A DNA stretch of 64,000 bases from Deuterostichococcus epilithicus. Lineage: Eukaryota; Chlorophyta; Trebouxiophyceae; Prasiolales; Stichococcaceae. The DNA lies in assembly GCA_033439295.1 (NCBI GenBank), contig JAVTLE010000007.1:2046001-2110000 (forward strand), in the 5' to 3' direction. Position numbers and translations under genes: made by a program. Below, one piece after another: positions 21,601 to 33,988 of the stretch; within the stretch, counting starts at the first letter, position 1, and every line of letters begins with the position of its first letter. Below the pieces are notes generated by a model that was not told the origin of the DNA, ran no database searches, and saw only the letters and a program-made list of their open reading frames with translations.

Positions 21601-24600
21601 CCTCTTCGTGACAGCGACACGCCTGCGCGTGCACAGCGCTTGCGCCAGTCCTTCTCTCACTACCCTCGCCCGAGCAGTGCTGTGCTGAATGGTGGCGCAG
21701 AGACTCACTGAACCGTTCCGTCGCATGGCACAGGCTCCTACTCGTATGTGGCGGTGGGTGCGAGCGGCAAGACATACGAGGCGCTGGCCAAGCCCGTGCG
21801 GCGGCGCCTGTTGTGGGCCGGCGAGCACACCTGCATGCAGGTACCGGCCTGCTTCCGCCGCTCACTTGCGTGGTCCAATGACTAGCCAGGCGCACGTCTG
21901 GCCATGCACGCCTCGCTCTCACAAGCGACCAGCTGGTTCACTGATGTTGCCACGGGATGGTTTTGTCGCCGGCATGGCGCAGAGCCCTTGCTACCCCAAC
22001 AAGTAAGGCCTGCCTTTCCCGACTGGTCCCCATGTAACATCAAGCAGTCTGATGCTGGAGCTCAAATAAGACCAAAACATAAAATAAACATAACACGCAG
22101 CACCCGGACACGGTGGGCGGTGCCATGATCAGCGGGTTGCGGGAGGCGAACCGCATGCTGGCGTTGCTGCGCGACGGCGACCAGGACGCCGCCGCCGCCA
22201 TGGACGCGGCCCCCGTCAAGGTAAGGCTCCTCCGGGGTTTGAGCTGGGTGTGGAATGGCGTTCTCCCTGCCACAAGACGGCGCTAGGACGCTGCCACCGC
22301 CATGGCCGCGGCCCCCATCGAGGTATTGATTTTGGGAAATCGCCTCGGTGTCGTTCTCTTCGTGCTTCTTGTTGCCACATGATGGCAACCAGGACTGGAC
22401 GGCTGCCGCCCTGAAGCTGGTGCGCTCCTGCTTTGCATGCTCCGCATCTTGTGTCGCCCCTACCCCCTCTGGCAGCCAGAGGACTTGCGTCTCAACACCC
22501 CATCCTGCAGCACCAATGTTGGCCAAGGGCAGTGCGGCATCTTGACCAAGCGCCAGTGCAGCAGTGACGAGTGCAGCGCTCTGTGGTGAACGGTCTCCAG
22601 CGCCGCCGTCCCTTACTCAAAGCGGTCTTGTTCCGCAGATGGTCAAATTGAGGAGCGAGGTCGACGACCTTTTCGGCTCGGACTCGGACGCAGCGGGGAG
22701 CGGCGGGGAGGAGGGAGCCGCTGAGAAGCTGAAGAAGGGCCGCAAGCGGCGCGCGGAGGGGGACGCGCCGCCGCGCAAGCGCGCCAAGAAGCCCGCCTCC
22801 AGGGACGACTCCGAAGGCGCGCTCAGGCCCCTCCAGCGGCAGATGGAACAGTGCAGCGAGCCGCGGGCACGCCATTCCACACAGCGAGTCTGCTGCCCCG
22901 AAGCACCGCCTTCGGGTCCCTCGTCTGTTGGTCCGCCGTCAGACCTTTGGATCAGGGCCAGTAGCTGAGCAGGCGCGCGGGGTGAAGACCGGTGCGCAAC
23001 ATGCACAACACATGCACGACACGTCGGCTGGTTGTCAGACTCGCAGTGCATCTGCGCCCTTGACCAGGCAAAGTTGCAACGTGCAAGGGCCGAGCTGGAG
23101 CGGCGGGCGGCGGGCGCAATGGGCCATGCCACACGCAATTCCTGCTTGGCTGTAGCTGTTCCGACACTTCCGACTGCCATGTTGTCACTTGAAGTGTGTC
23201 ACCTGAAGTGCAGGCGTGCAGCTGTAGCGGCGGACGGCGTGCGCGATGGGGCGTGATGCGGAGGGCCTCTTCTGGTGATGGAGCCAGTTCCTTTCTGGTA
23301 TTGACGGACAGGACTTTCGCAATGCGAGCTGCCTGGCACAACACGCAGGCGGGGAGCTGGAGCGGCGGGCGGCGGGTGCCATGGGGCGAGACGTGGAGCG
23401 GGTGCTGCTGGAGCAGCGGGCGCGGGAGGCGGCGCGATCCGACCAGAAGCTCGCCTGGCGCGCCCTCGCCCTCGCCGGCTCCGGTGCGTCGCCCCGCCGC
23501 CACCATGCGGAAGGCGTCCAAAGCCTGTCGCTGGCACATCGGCCCTCTGTGGGCGTCCAAGTCTTCGCGGCGGTGGTGCCGTGCCCCCGCTTGAGCTCGG
23601 CCATGGCTGCGGTTCGCGCTGTGCTCTGGACTATGCCGGCGCGGCCTCAATTGATGCCGGGCCGGTCCCACCAGGCGGCGACCCTTAGAGCTCGACGCTC
23701 GTGTCGGGCAGGGGCTGAGAGCTCGGTGCTCGTCTCTACTGTCAGGCGACATGGGCGCGGTGCTCCAGATGCTGGGCAGCGAGGCGGCGGCGTCCACGCG
23801 GCTGGCGCTGCTGGCTGTCGTCCCCTCTGCGGCTCCGGCGGCGCAGCGCGCCCTGGCCCGCAGCCGGCCCGCCATGGCGGCACTCAACGCCTGGGCGGGC
23901 ACCTGGGCTGCCGAGGACGAGGACCCACAGGCCCTGGAGGCGCTGCTGAAGGCGCGCCTGCAATGTTTGAGCGAACAGGTCACTGACCGCTGACCGTGAA
24001 GACACACCTCCTGACCGGCTGCTGGGGGCCTTGTTGCTCATTCATTCATGGGACGATGGCTCTCCCCAAGGGATGGCGACAAGTCCTGACCGGGTGGCTG
24101 CGAGTCCTGCGCAGACGCCGACGCAGCTGCCGGCAGTCCTTGACGTGCTGTGCAGCGGCTGGCGCTGCGCTTCGATCAGTATGCTCAAGATCGGAAGCAG
24201 TCAGCCCCGGCAGAGCTGTGTGCTTTGAGCCGCCTCCAGCCCGAGCCGCCTGAGTCGCCCTGACGTTGAACCTTTCCACACGCCATGTCACACCCAGGCG
24301 CTGGCGGGGCTGCCGGTGGAGCTGGACGTCCTGCGCAGCTCGGGGCTGCAGCGCACGGTGCGCAGCGAGATCGCCGATGCCGGCAGCCGCGCCTGCCGCG
24401 TCGCCGCCTCCCAGCTGGCACGCAAGTGAGTGAAAATGCCAAAATTTGCAAGTATGGAAGATAAAACCTCAGAGATGTTGGACTTGTGGGGCAGTCGGTG
24501 GCCTCCCCGCAGCTGCTGCGTCGGCCGCCTGCTGCCTGCAGCGAATGCAGCGACTGCGGCAGGACGCGATTTGTGCTGCCTGTTGCCGTGTGCTGCCTTG

Positions 24601-26469
24601 GAATGGGACCGTTGCAGCGCCGGCGGTCCTGCGCCTCTCGCTTCCCTCTCAGTGGCGACCATGTACGGCTTTGCACCGAGCAAGAATAAATGCGCTGTGC
24701 ATGTTGTATTATGTCCAGGTGGGCAGAGGCCGCGGCGCCGCCGCCCAAGCCCGGCACGCCGCCGGCTACTGGCGCCCCGCCGGCGGCGATCGCGGCTGCC
24801 GCAGCGCGCATGGTCGACAACACAGCGGCCAGGACGGACAGCCCGGGGGCCGGCGGCGCAGCAGCCGGCGCGGACTTTGACTTGGAGCCCGCAGAGCTGC
24901 CGGCGGAGGTGATGGAGGCTGAGCGCCTGGCGCAGGAGGTGCGGGGCTACGTAGGTTTCATGGTTCAGGGGACATGGAAGTGGTTGTCCTACAGGGCTGA
25001 TTCTGCACGTCTTCGACCGAGAGCCGCCGATGAGCCAGGTTTGAGGTGGAAGTCCGACGGCCATTGGTGGTCTGTTGCTCAGGCCGAGGGCGCAGGTGAC
25101 GGCTGTCCCGCCAGGTGATGCCTGTCCCGCCCCAATCCGTGCAGGCAGAGGCAGCGGCGGCGGAGTACGCCTCGCAGTCCGCGATGCTCATAGAGCAGAT
25201 GGGCGGAGGCCCCAGCCGGCTGCCCAAGATCACCGAGTTCCGAACGAAGAAGCGGCGCGGCCTGCTGGCGCCGGCGCACGCCGTTACCGCCAAGGGTGCG
25301 ATATCTGAGGCATCAGGGCTGATCAGGGCTGCAGCTGTTCAGGACACGGACCGCCTGCAGCATGCTGCGCTGCATGTGAAGGAGAAGCTTGTGGCATGCA
25401 TGCCCCTCGATCGCTCCGCCAGTGAAGCCTTCTAGCATTCTCCTTGTGCAGCCAGCGGCAAGCACAGAAGCAGCGGCGGTGGCGGCAGCCACCACAGCAG
25501 CAAGACGCCCAGTGGTAGCAGCAGGCACAGCGGCAAGCCCAGCGACGGCGGCGGCAGCAGCGGCAGGCATAAGAGCGGGGGCGAGCGCGGTGGCGCGGAG
25601 AGGAAGGGGCCGCCACTGGACCTGGCCAACAAGCAGGCAAGCAACTCCTAGCATCCTGCTATGGACCTCTGCATGACGATGATCCAGGGTGTATTTGCTG
25701 CAGGGGCCATGCCTCCTAGTTGGGACATCGGCCACCTGCAGCTGCACTGGTGTCTCCTGCACTCGCTTGCCCACTGTTTGTGTCTCTGAAGTCTTTGCCG
25801 GCTGGCTGGTCCCAGCAAACGACAAGGCATGCAGCTGCTGCCGTCCCAGAGGCTTCCTGGCATCCCCATCAAGCGCACAAATTGTGGTTCCTGGACTGTC
25901 CCGTGCGGCCCGAGTGCCAAATGAGCGTGCGCATCATGCCTGGCCGCGCAGGCGCTGGGCGAGTACATAGGCGGCCTGCTGAAGCCGCTGTATGTGGCCA
26001 AGCGGCTGAGCCGGGAGGAGCTGAAGACGGTGGCGCGCAAGGCGGCGGACAAGGTGGCCGCCTCCGCAACCTGCGCCCCAGGGGACACCTTCCTCACCGA
26101 CAGCCGTCGGGACAAGGTGCGCACCCCCGCAGAGACACATCATCCGTCAGTTGCTGCTTGCGAGACGTCCGTGCAGGAGTACGGGGTGGGGCGCTGGGCG
26201 ACTGCGCGCAGCGGGCGATGGCAGCCACCCGTCGGCAGAGGCTGCCTACAGCGTCCCGCGATGCCGACCAGCCGAACCTCCTGTGTGTCGCCCTGCGTAG
26301 TGCGCGCCCGCCACGCAGTGCGACGTCGTCGCTCCGCTATGTGCCCTGCTTTGCCACGGCCTCCTCCCATCTGTTTGACGCAAGCCGGTCTCATGCACAG
26401 GTGCGGGCACTGGTGGACGCATACGTCAAGCTTTGCCACGCTGGCAAGCTGGACAAGCCCACAGCATGA
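15675..26469 (+). CDS. LSD1/KDM1-type histone lysine demethylase with TFIIS-N-like and SRI-like domains
   Basis: FAD-dependent amine oxidase expected to demethylate H3K4me1/2 in chromatin. In order: N-terminus MVHAAGQHGLRARR; a SWIRM domain (about 16020-16560) with REAHAFLHEHGCINSG; a DEK_C-like segment (TCEILKTADM, then TTTKMVRAQLAQQTGADM to about 16920); the FAD loop VIVGAGPAGLAAA at about 17158 and VVVLEARDRVGGRV. An Ala/Pro/Gly-rich insert (about 18480-19335) follows, in the place of the LSD1 Tower. Then come LDWHWAQIEY, LHWNQDEDFGG and GNLNK|VVLQFPSVFWD, which keeps the lysine equivalent to human LSD1 Lys661. The oxidase ends with LLWAGEHTC and GGAMISGLREANRML. The C-terminal part has a Lys/Arg-rich patch (about 22640-22830), a TFIIS-N/LW-like domain (about 23750-24430: LNAWAGTW, LAGLPVELDVLRSSGLQRTV) and an SRI-like end (about 25950-26460: RLSREELKTVARKAADKV, VRALVDAYVKLC). 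The layout recalls plant LDL3. Many inner exon edges are approximate. Confidence 0.85.
17441..17503 (+). repeat. Echo exon in KDM1 intron (copy of exon at 17581)
   Basis: An acceptor-like GTGCAG followed by a segment reading QSGVEVTVLE resembles the real acceptor and exon start RNGVEVVVLE at 17573-17632, 132 nt downstream. Similarity continues to the GGCGGCCG that encodes GGR in the real exon, where the copy carries a small length difference. Confidence 0.85.
18480..19335 (+). repeat. Low-complexity Ala/Pro/Gly/Asp-rich coding insert in KDM1
   Basis: About 285 codons of compositionally biased protein with imperfect repeats such as TDLSAPVTDLSAGLG. It sits between the conserved DRLMDDAAEHADELPEDEA segment and LPERLSEEMRRLLDWHW. 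In human LSD1 this position holds the coiled-coil Tower. No heptad pattern is visible here, so a disordered linker is likely. Confidence 0.7.
22275..22327 (+). repeat. Echo of a KDM1 exon end and donor site
   Basis: This copies the last about 48 nt of the exon ending at 22220 (DGDQDAAAAMDAAPVK) plus its GT donor, about 103 nt downstream. Identity is about 80-85% by eye with a one-base length difference. It is the only echo found that copies an exon 3' edge. Confidence 0.8.
23090..23264 (+). repeat. Two successive echo exons in one KDM1 intron
   Basis: The real exon starts at 23349 with GELERRAAGAMGRDVERV. A copy with an intact CAG acceptor starts at 23213, 136 nt upstream, but has lost its open frame. 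A second copy at about 23090-23130 reads AELERRAAGAMG and has lost the AG. The three occurrences are spaced about 125-136 nt, like a short tandem array. Confidence 0.85.
24111..24170 (+). repeat. Echo exon in KDM1 intron (TFIIS-N-like exon)
   Basis: After GCAG, the copy encodes QLPAVLDVLCSGWR, matching LAGLPVELDVLRSSGLQR of the real exon that starts at 24298, 183 nt downstream. A two-base gap separates their frames near the end. Confidence 0.8.
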
Positions 26470-27103
26470 ATGTGGGTTCCTCGGGTCGTCACATGCCTGG
26501 CTGTTGAAACACTTGGCGGCGGCAGGGGGCATACGAGTGTTGGATTCATCTGCATCGGGTGGAAAGTCTTGAGAATGCGAGTACCTATTGTTCAGACCCA
26601 GTACCTACTTCTCAGAGAGTGGACCTGACGCCTTGCGCACAGTTGGGGGAACACAACAAAATCCAGAACACGAAATGACCGCCGACACGCATCACCCATC
26701 TGCGGTATCTGCTCCTTATCCGCAGGTTTCTGATCGTTCCCAGCAGCCTTAATAGGATCGATGCATGCCATGGCTTCGACGAGCAGTAGCTGCCGTACGG
26801 CAAGGCCCACAGCAGGTTTTAAATAAATGGCGGCAGTGTCTGATCGCCGGGGATCACGGGGCAGGACAGTCGATGCAAGTGATCGGTGATGTCAGTCTCG
26901 GACGTGCTGACATGGTCGAATGACTTCGTGGAGATTACAGCTAGTGAACAAAACAACCAGTGTGTGAAGAGAACAGCAAAGATGTTTCCGCTGTGGCCGC
27001 TACTGCTCATCACATCCCGATCCATCTTGTATGCTGCCAAACTGTCTCTCTCAAGCCTGAAAATGCTGGCCTGCCCTAGGGGTCCCCTGGGCCTCCGCCA
27101 CCT
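26470..27103. other. Convergent 3' flanks of KDM1 and FabG
   Basis: No gene is seen. Base composition is more AT-rich than the coding parts, as expected of 3' UTR and spacer. Two near-identical words containing CAGTACCTA(T/C) occur at about 26579-26612. Confidence 0.5.
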
Positions 27104-29825
<2,722 letters not shown>

Positions 29826-30706
29826 GCCTGCGCCAGGATAGAGATCGAACGCGTTAGGGTCGTTTTAAAATGGAGACATCGTATGCGTCTGTGTATTCTT
29901 CCAGCGCGGCTGCAGCTGCCCGTGTGCATGCCCCAGATCGCCTCAGATCGGCACCCATGTCTCGCCGACTGTCACCCAGCACCAACCGTTCATCACTCAG
30001 GGAGATCTGCGGGAATCAGTTGGGAATTATTGAGACAAGTGAGTCGCGACCACATTCGCTCTGGCATTGCAGGTTGCACCTGCAAGTGACGAGTGGTGCA
30101 GGCACGAAGTCAGGGCAATGCCCTCCGTCGCCGCAGTGCGCGCAATCATCTGCGACGCCATGGTCAGCCTTATGACTCCAAAGAACTTCTCTGGGGTCTG
30201 CAAATGGCGTCCGCTCATGCGATCCATAACAAGGCCTGCGCCAGTTGTGGCAAGGGGGTGTGTGCAGGACGCCCTCGAGGGCACCACTTCTGCAAGTGAC
30301 TGGTGGCCGCTTGGCTCGCCGCGCAGAGCTCACTTGCAAACCTTGTTCGGCAGCCATCGAGCCGTGGCGGGTGTCCTCGACTGCTGTTGCCGCCAGATCG
30401 ACAGCAACCATTTTGTGCGTATGGTGCCCTGCCCCGAACGTCAATCGCAGGTGCAGCCTGTGCAGCGAGTCCTGGCCCTCGGAACCTTTGCACAAGAACA
30501 CTTGGACCTGATTCGACACTCGTGCATGATCGACGTCTGACAGCAATTCGAGAGAACTCATGACGCGCCTCCTGCCGCACAACATGGCACATGCTTGGCT
30601 CCAGACACACGCAGCAGGCTGTGCTGTACTTAAATATCAGCCAAATTTTTTCAACGCACGGCCGAAGCTGCAGCTTGTGCAGCCTGCGCAGCATCATCAT
30701 GCACTC
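29826..30706. other. Divergent spacer between FabG and GNAT genes, unassigned open frames
   Basis: It should hold both promoters. Between about 30016 and 30585 there are overlapping open frames on both strands (157 codons plus, 189 codons minus) in sequence of more mixed composition than its neighbours. The plus frame at about 30230-30299 ends with a Cys/His cluster (CASCGKGVCAGRPRGHHFC). I recognise none of these and cannot choose a strand. A remnant of another gene is possible. Confidence 0.3.
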
Positions 30707-33119
30707 ATGCGTCACGAAGCTCCGCGGCCGCAGCCCCGGCGGCGGCTTGCGGCGGACGCCGGCAGCTGCAGCCGTCGCCGCGGCGCGTGCGCGGCGGAAC
30801 TGGCGCCCAGTTACGGCGTGCCCGCCGAGGCCAGCGCCCCACCGCGGCCGCCCGGCCGCGTGCGCATCCGCGCGGCGCGGCTGGAGGATGCTGAAGCGAT
30901 CGCAGATCTGTGCGGCCAGTCGTTTGCGGGCGATTCCGTCGCTGACGTGGGCCGTCTTCCGCCGTCGCCCAGCAAGGACCGGCTGCTGCAGCTGGAGGCG
31001 GCGTACGGGCGGCAGATCGCGGCGACGCTGCTGACGGAGCTGCGCGCGGCGCTGTCCGCCAAGTCGCAGGTTCGCTGGAAACAACCTGATGGTCGACGCC
31101 ATGCGGACGTCGTGCTGCCACGGTGCCGAGCTACCTTGCTGCCAAGCCCAGCACATGTTCAGCAGGCTGCGTGGGCGCGGGCGCAGCGCCAACCACCTGG
31201 CCAGACTGCCACTGCCATCATCCCCACAGGGCCTCCAGCTCATGTCATAGAGATTGAGCTGCGATGCCAGCTACGAAATCGCTCAGAGTGCCAGGGTTGG
31301 CCCACTCATTCAGGCGTTGAGGACGTGCCGCGCTGCTGCGCTGCTGTACAGGCTGCAGCGGACGCGAGGGAGTGGCGTTTGTATCGGCGGTATGTGGCGC
31401 TCAAAGCGGAGATTGCCGCACTGCGCGGTGGCCCGGCAACCTTCGCAGCGCCGCCCAACCCGGTCGAAAGGTGTTATTTCCATGTATTGCTGGGTTCCCA
31501 TAGGCCTCTGTAGACAGGAGGACTGCTGATGGCGCCTCTGCCGACTGCTGTGCAGCAACATCAGCACTGCTCTCACTACATCCTGTGCAGGCACGGTCCT
31601 GTGGATACCATGAGCAGGCGAGAACCTTCTGGGCGCTGGCCAGCTTGTCTCACGCCCTGCAAAGTCCTCACCTGCGATGCTGCCGGGACTCCGCAGGCGG
31701 CAGCTGGCGCTGTGGGACCGGCACCGCACCTTTGCGGTGCTGCTGGCGCACGACGCCGACAGCGGGCAGCTCCTGGGCTGCGTCACGCTGTCGCTGACGC
31801 GGGCGGAGGCGTCGCTGCCGCCGCCGCTGCCCACAACCAAGCCGCTGCGGTAAGCCGGACCCTCGGGTTATCTGCCGGCACGCTTCGCCCTGCGCTCAGT
31901 CCCGGCATTTCGCAATGCGGCGCTGTGGCCGCAGGATCTGCGATGCATGGCATCAGGAGCTGCTCGGTTGGTGTGCGGCACGGCTGGTGCACAGGCTAGT
32001 GGTGGCCATTCTGCGAAACGGCCTGGTAGGAATTGTCCTGGCAGCCTGCACGCTACCTCACTGGCTGTGCCGCCACGCAGGCTGTACATCAGCAACATGG
32101 TGGTGGCGCCGGAGGCGAGGCGCCGCGGCATTGCGACCGCGCTCCTGCAGGCGTGCGCCCGCCTAGGTGTGGTGTGTCCGGCGCGCTCTCCCTGGCTGGA
32201 GCTAAGTTTGCATCTCACAATCGCTGTTGTGTTGCGGCACTTACCAGCGGCTTACAGTCAGTAGCAGCAGAGGTCCCAGCAGGCAGGCAGGCAGAGGGCA
32301 AGCAGGGGCTGCGCGCAGGGGAGGCTCTGGCCTCTCAGTTCGACTCTCGACATGAAAAGGTTTGTGTCGGCGTTCAGGGCGGAGGTGGCGGCAGGACAGC
32401 ACATGGCTGCACGTTGAGGAACGAAACAAGGCGGGGCTGGGCCTGTACCAGGTGTGTCTTGCGTGAACCCTATACCCTTCAGCTGCCTGCACTGACGAGC
32501 ATCGCGGCACGCCCAGCCGCCATCAGCGCATTTGGTGCGAGAGCTGTGTGCTGGGCCTCGGCTGCGGCAGCGGCGAGGCCGAGCTGCCCTGTCTCGTTGC
32601 ATGCAGCGTCATGCAGGGCGCAGAACCTGTGCAGCAGAGGTGAACGGCGCACAAAGGGCAGGCGCACATATGATAGCACTGCTGCTGACGCTCAAATCTG
32701 CCTTGGCCAGTCGGCGGGCTTCCGCGGTGTCATGACGCAGCGGCGCTGGGCGTCTGCGTTCCGCCGGTGCCGTCTGATGTCTCGGCCGCTGGGACCGTTG
32801 CTGCCGCGCAGCCATGGGGCCGCAGACGGATCCGAGCAAGCAGGTGAGAGCCGGCAGCAGCAGCAGGCATCTGGGGTGGGCCTCTCGGCATGTCGGCACT
32901 GCCAGAACATCTCGCAGCACAGGTTTTCAAAAGGATTTTGGACTTTTGCGCGGGGTCAAGCTGTGCACATCCCACCCTGCGACGCTTGCGTCAGGACGCA
33001 TAGCTCTCCCCTGCTGTTTTGCAGGCCCGAAAGTCACTGGAGGCAGCACTCGGGACTCTGACGGCGTGTTCATCTGGCGTTCGGAAACTCCGCCGCCGTC
33101 TGACGGGTCGCATTCTTGA
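30707..33119 (+). CDS. GNAT-family N-acetyltransferase, possibly plastid
   Basis: Transfers acetyl from acetyl-CoA to an amine; the substrate is unknown. The first exon contains VRIRAARLEDAEAIADLCGQ, a typical GNAT start, and ends near LLTELRAALSAKSQ. A plausible small exon at about 31352-31471 reads REWRLYRRYVALKAEIAALR. The next conserved exon (about 31690-31850) reads FAVLLAHDADSGQLLGCVTL. The acetyl-CoA-binding core RLYISNMVVAPEARRRGIATALLQACARLG (quoted in part: VAPEARRRGIATAL) is at about 32085-32165. The exon from about 32713 starts SAGFRGVMTQRRW, matching the LYxxxGF end of the fold. The final exon (about 33025-33119) ends GVFIWRSETPPP. The segment before SAGFRG that should hold the last strand is not resolved. 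The start is uncertain because a transit-like frame from 30700 is out of phase with the core. Confidence 0.65.
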
Positions 33120-33988
33120 TCACTGGCAATGTATATACTTATTAAAAGCCGGCGAATATGCCCTTGTATGCTGCGAGATCTGCCATCCTTGTGAGCCTGA
33201 AATGTCATTCGCGCAAGTGTATTGCACGTGTGAGCAGGTAGCCGATGGTTGGTCGATGATGCTTTGCAAGAGCTGGAGCGCTTTGAACGCAATTCACCTC
33301 CACACCTGTAAACTCACATCCACAAAAAGGGGAGAGAATTGCCCTTCTGAGAGCATCCTCGAACAGTACTGCCACGCCCATCTGCCTCCGTGTCTGCGCT
33401 TCTGCTGCCCGTGCAGCTGCTGGCCGGTGATTCGCCTGAGGCTGGCGCAGTGTGCCGTCCCCTCCTGCGAGCACAACATCGAAGCCGTTGAGAGTTCAAG
33501 CACGTGGGACGCCAGAAGCTGGCGCAGCTGCTGGTGTGCAGCCATGGGGCCAAGTCAGGTGCAGGCCTGTGCGCAGACAGGTCTCTCCCGAGCGTGCCTG
33601 GTGCGACGCCTCAGCAGCACCAACATTGTCCCAGGCGGTGTGCTGCCGCCAGATGCTCAGCGCCGCCACATGTGGCCTCGGCGCCGACTGGATGCGTGCA
33701 ATGGCAGCAGCCCTAGAATTTCCCAGGGAAGTGCTCAGCCGCGAAGCGCGCGGCAGTGGCAGACGCCTCCTGTGGGCAACACAGCAAGAGAGCAGATGTG
33801 ATCCTGACTAGAAAGTGCGGGACTGCACCAGCATGCACAGACGATTGAGTCAATGGTACTGCTTAGCCAACAGTACTGCCTCAGGCTCGCCAATCCCTGC
33901 GGGGCTGCATCTGCCGCGCCTCTTGACCTTTAGGGTTAGGGTTATGCCTCGTTCCTTGCCAGGCACGACAGGCCGCTGCCCCGAGGCT
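33120..33988. other. Convergent 3' flanks of GNAT and CCZ1 genes
   Basis: A plus frame stays open for about 260 codons (33019-33801). It crosses the GNAT stop in another frame, is rich in Cys and His in a random-looking way, and matches nothing I know, so I treat it as chance. A short telomere-like word TTTAGGGTTAGGGTTA is at 33929-33944. Confidence 0.4.

Noticed and set aside
33019-33801. A 260-codon plus frame after the GNAT gene, rich in Cys
   Set aside because: It starts inside the GNAT final exon in another frame, and the cysteines show no zinc-binding spacing. More likely 3' flank.
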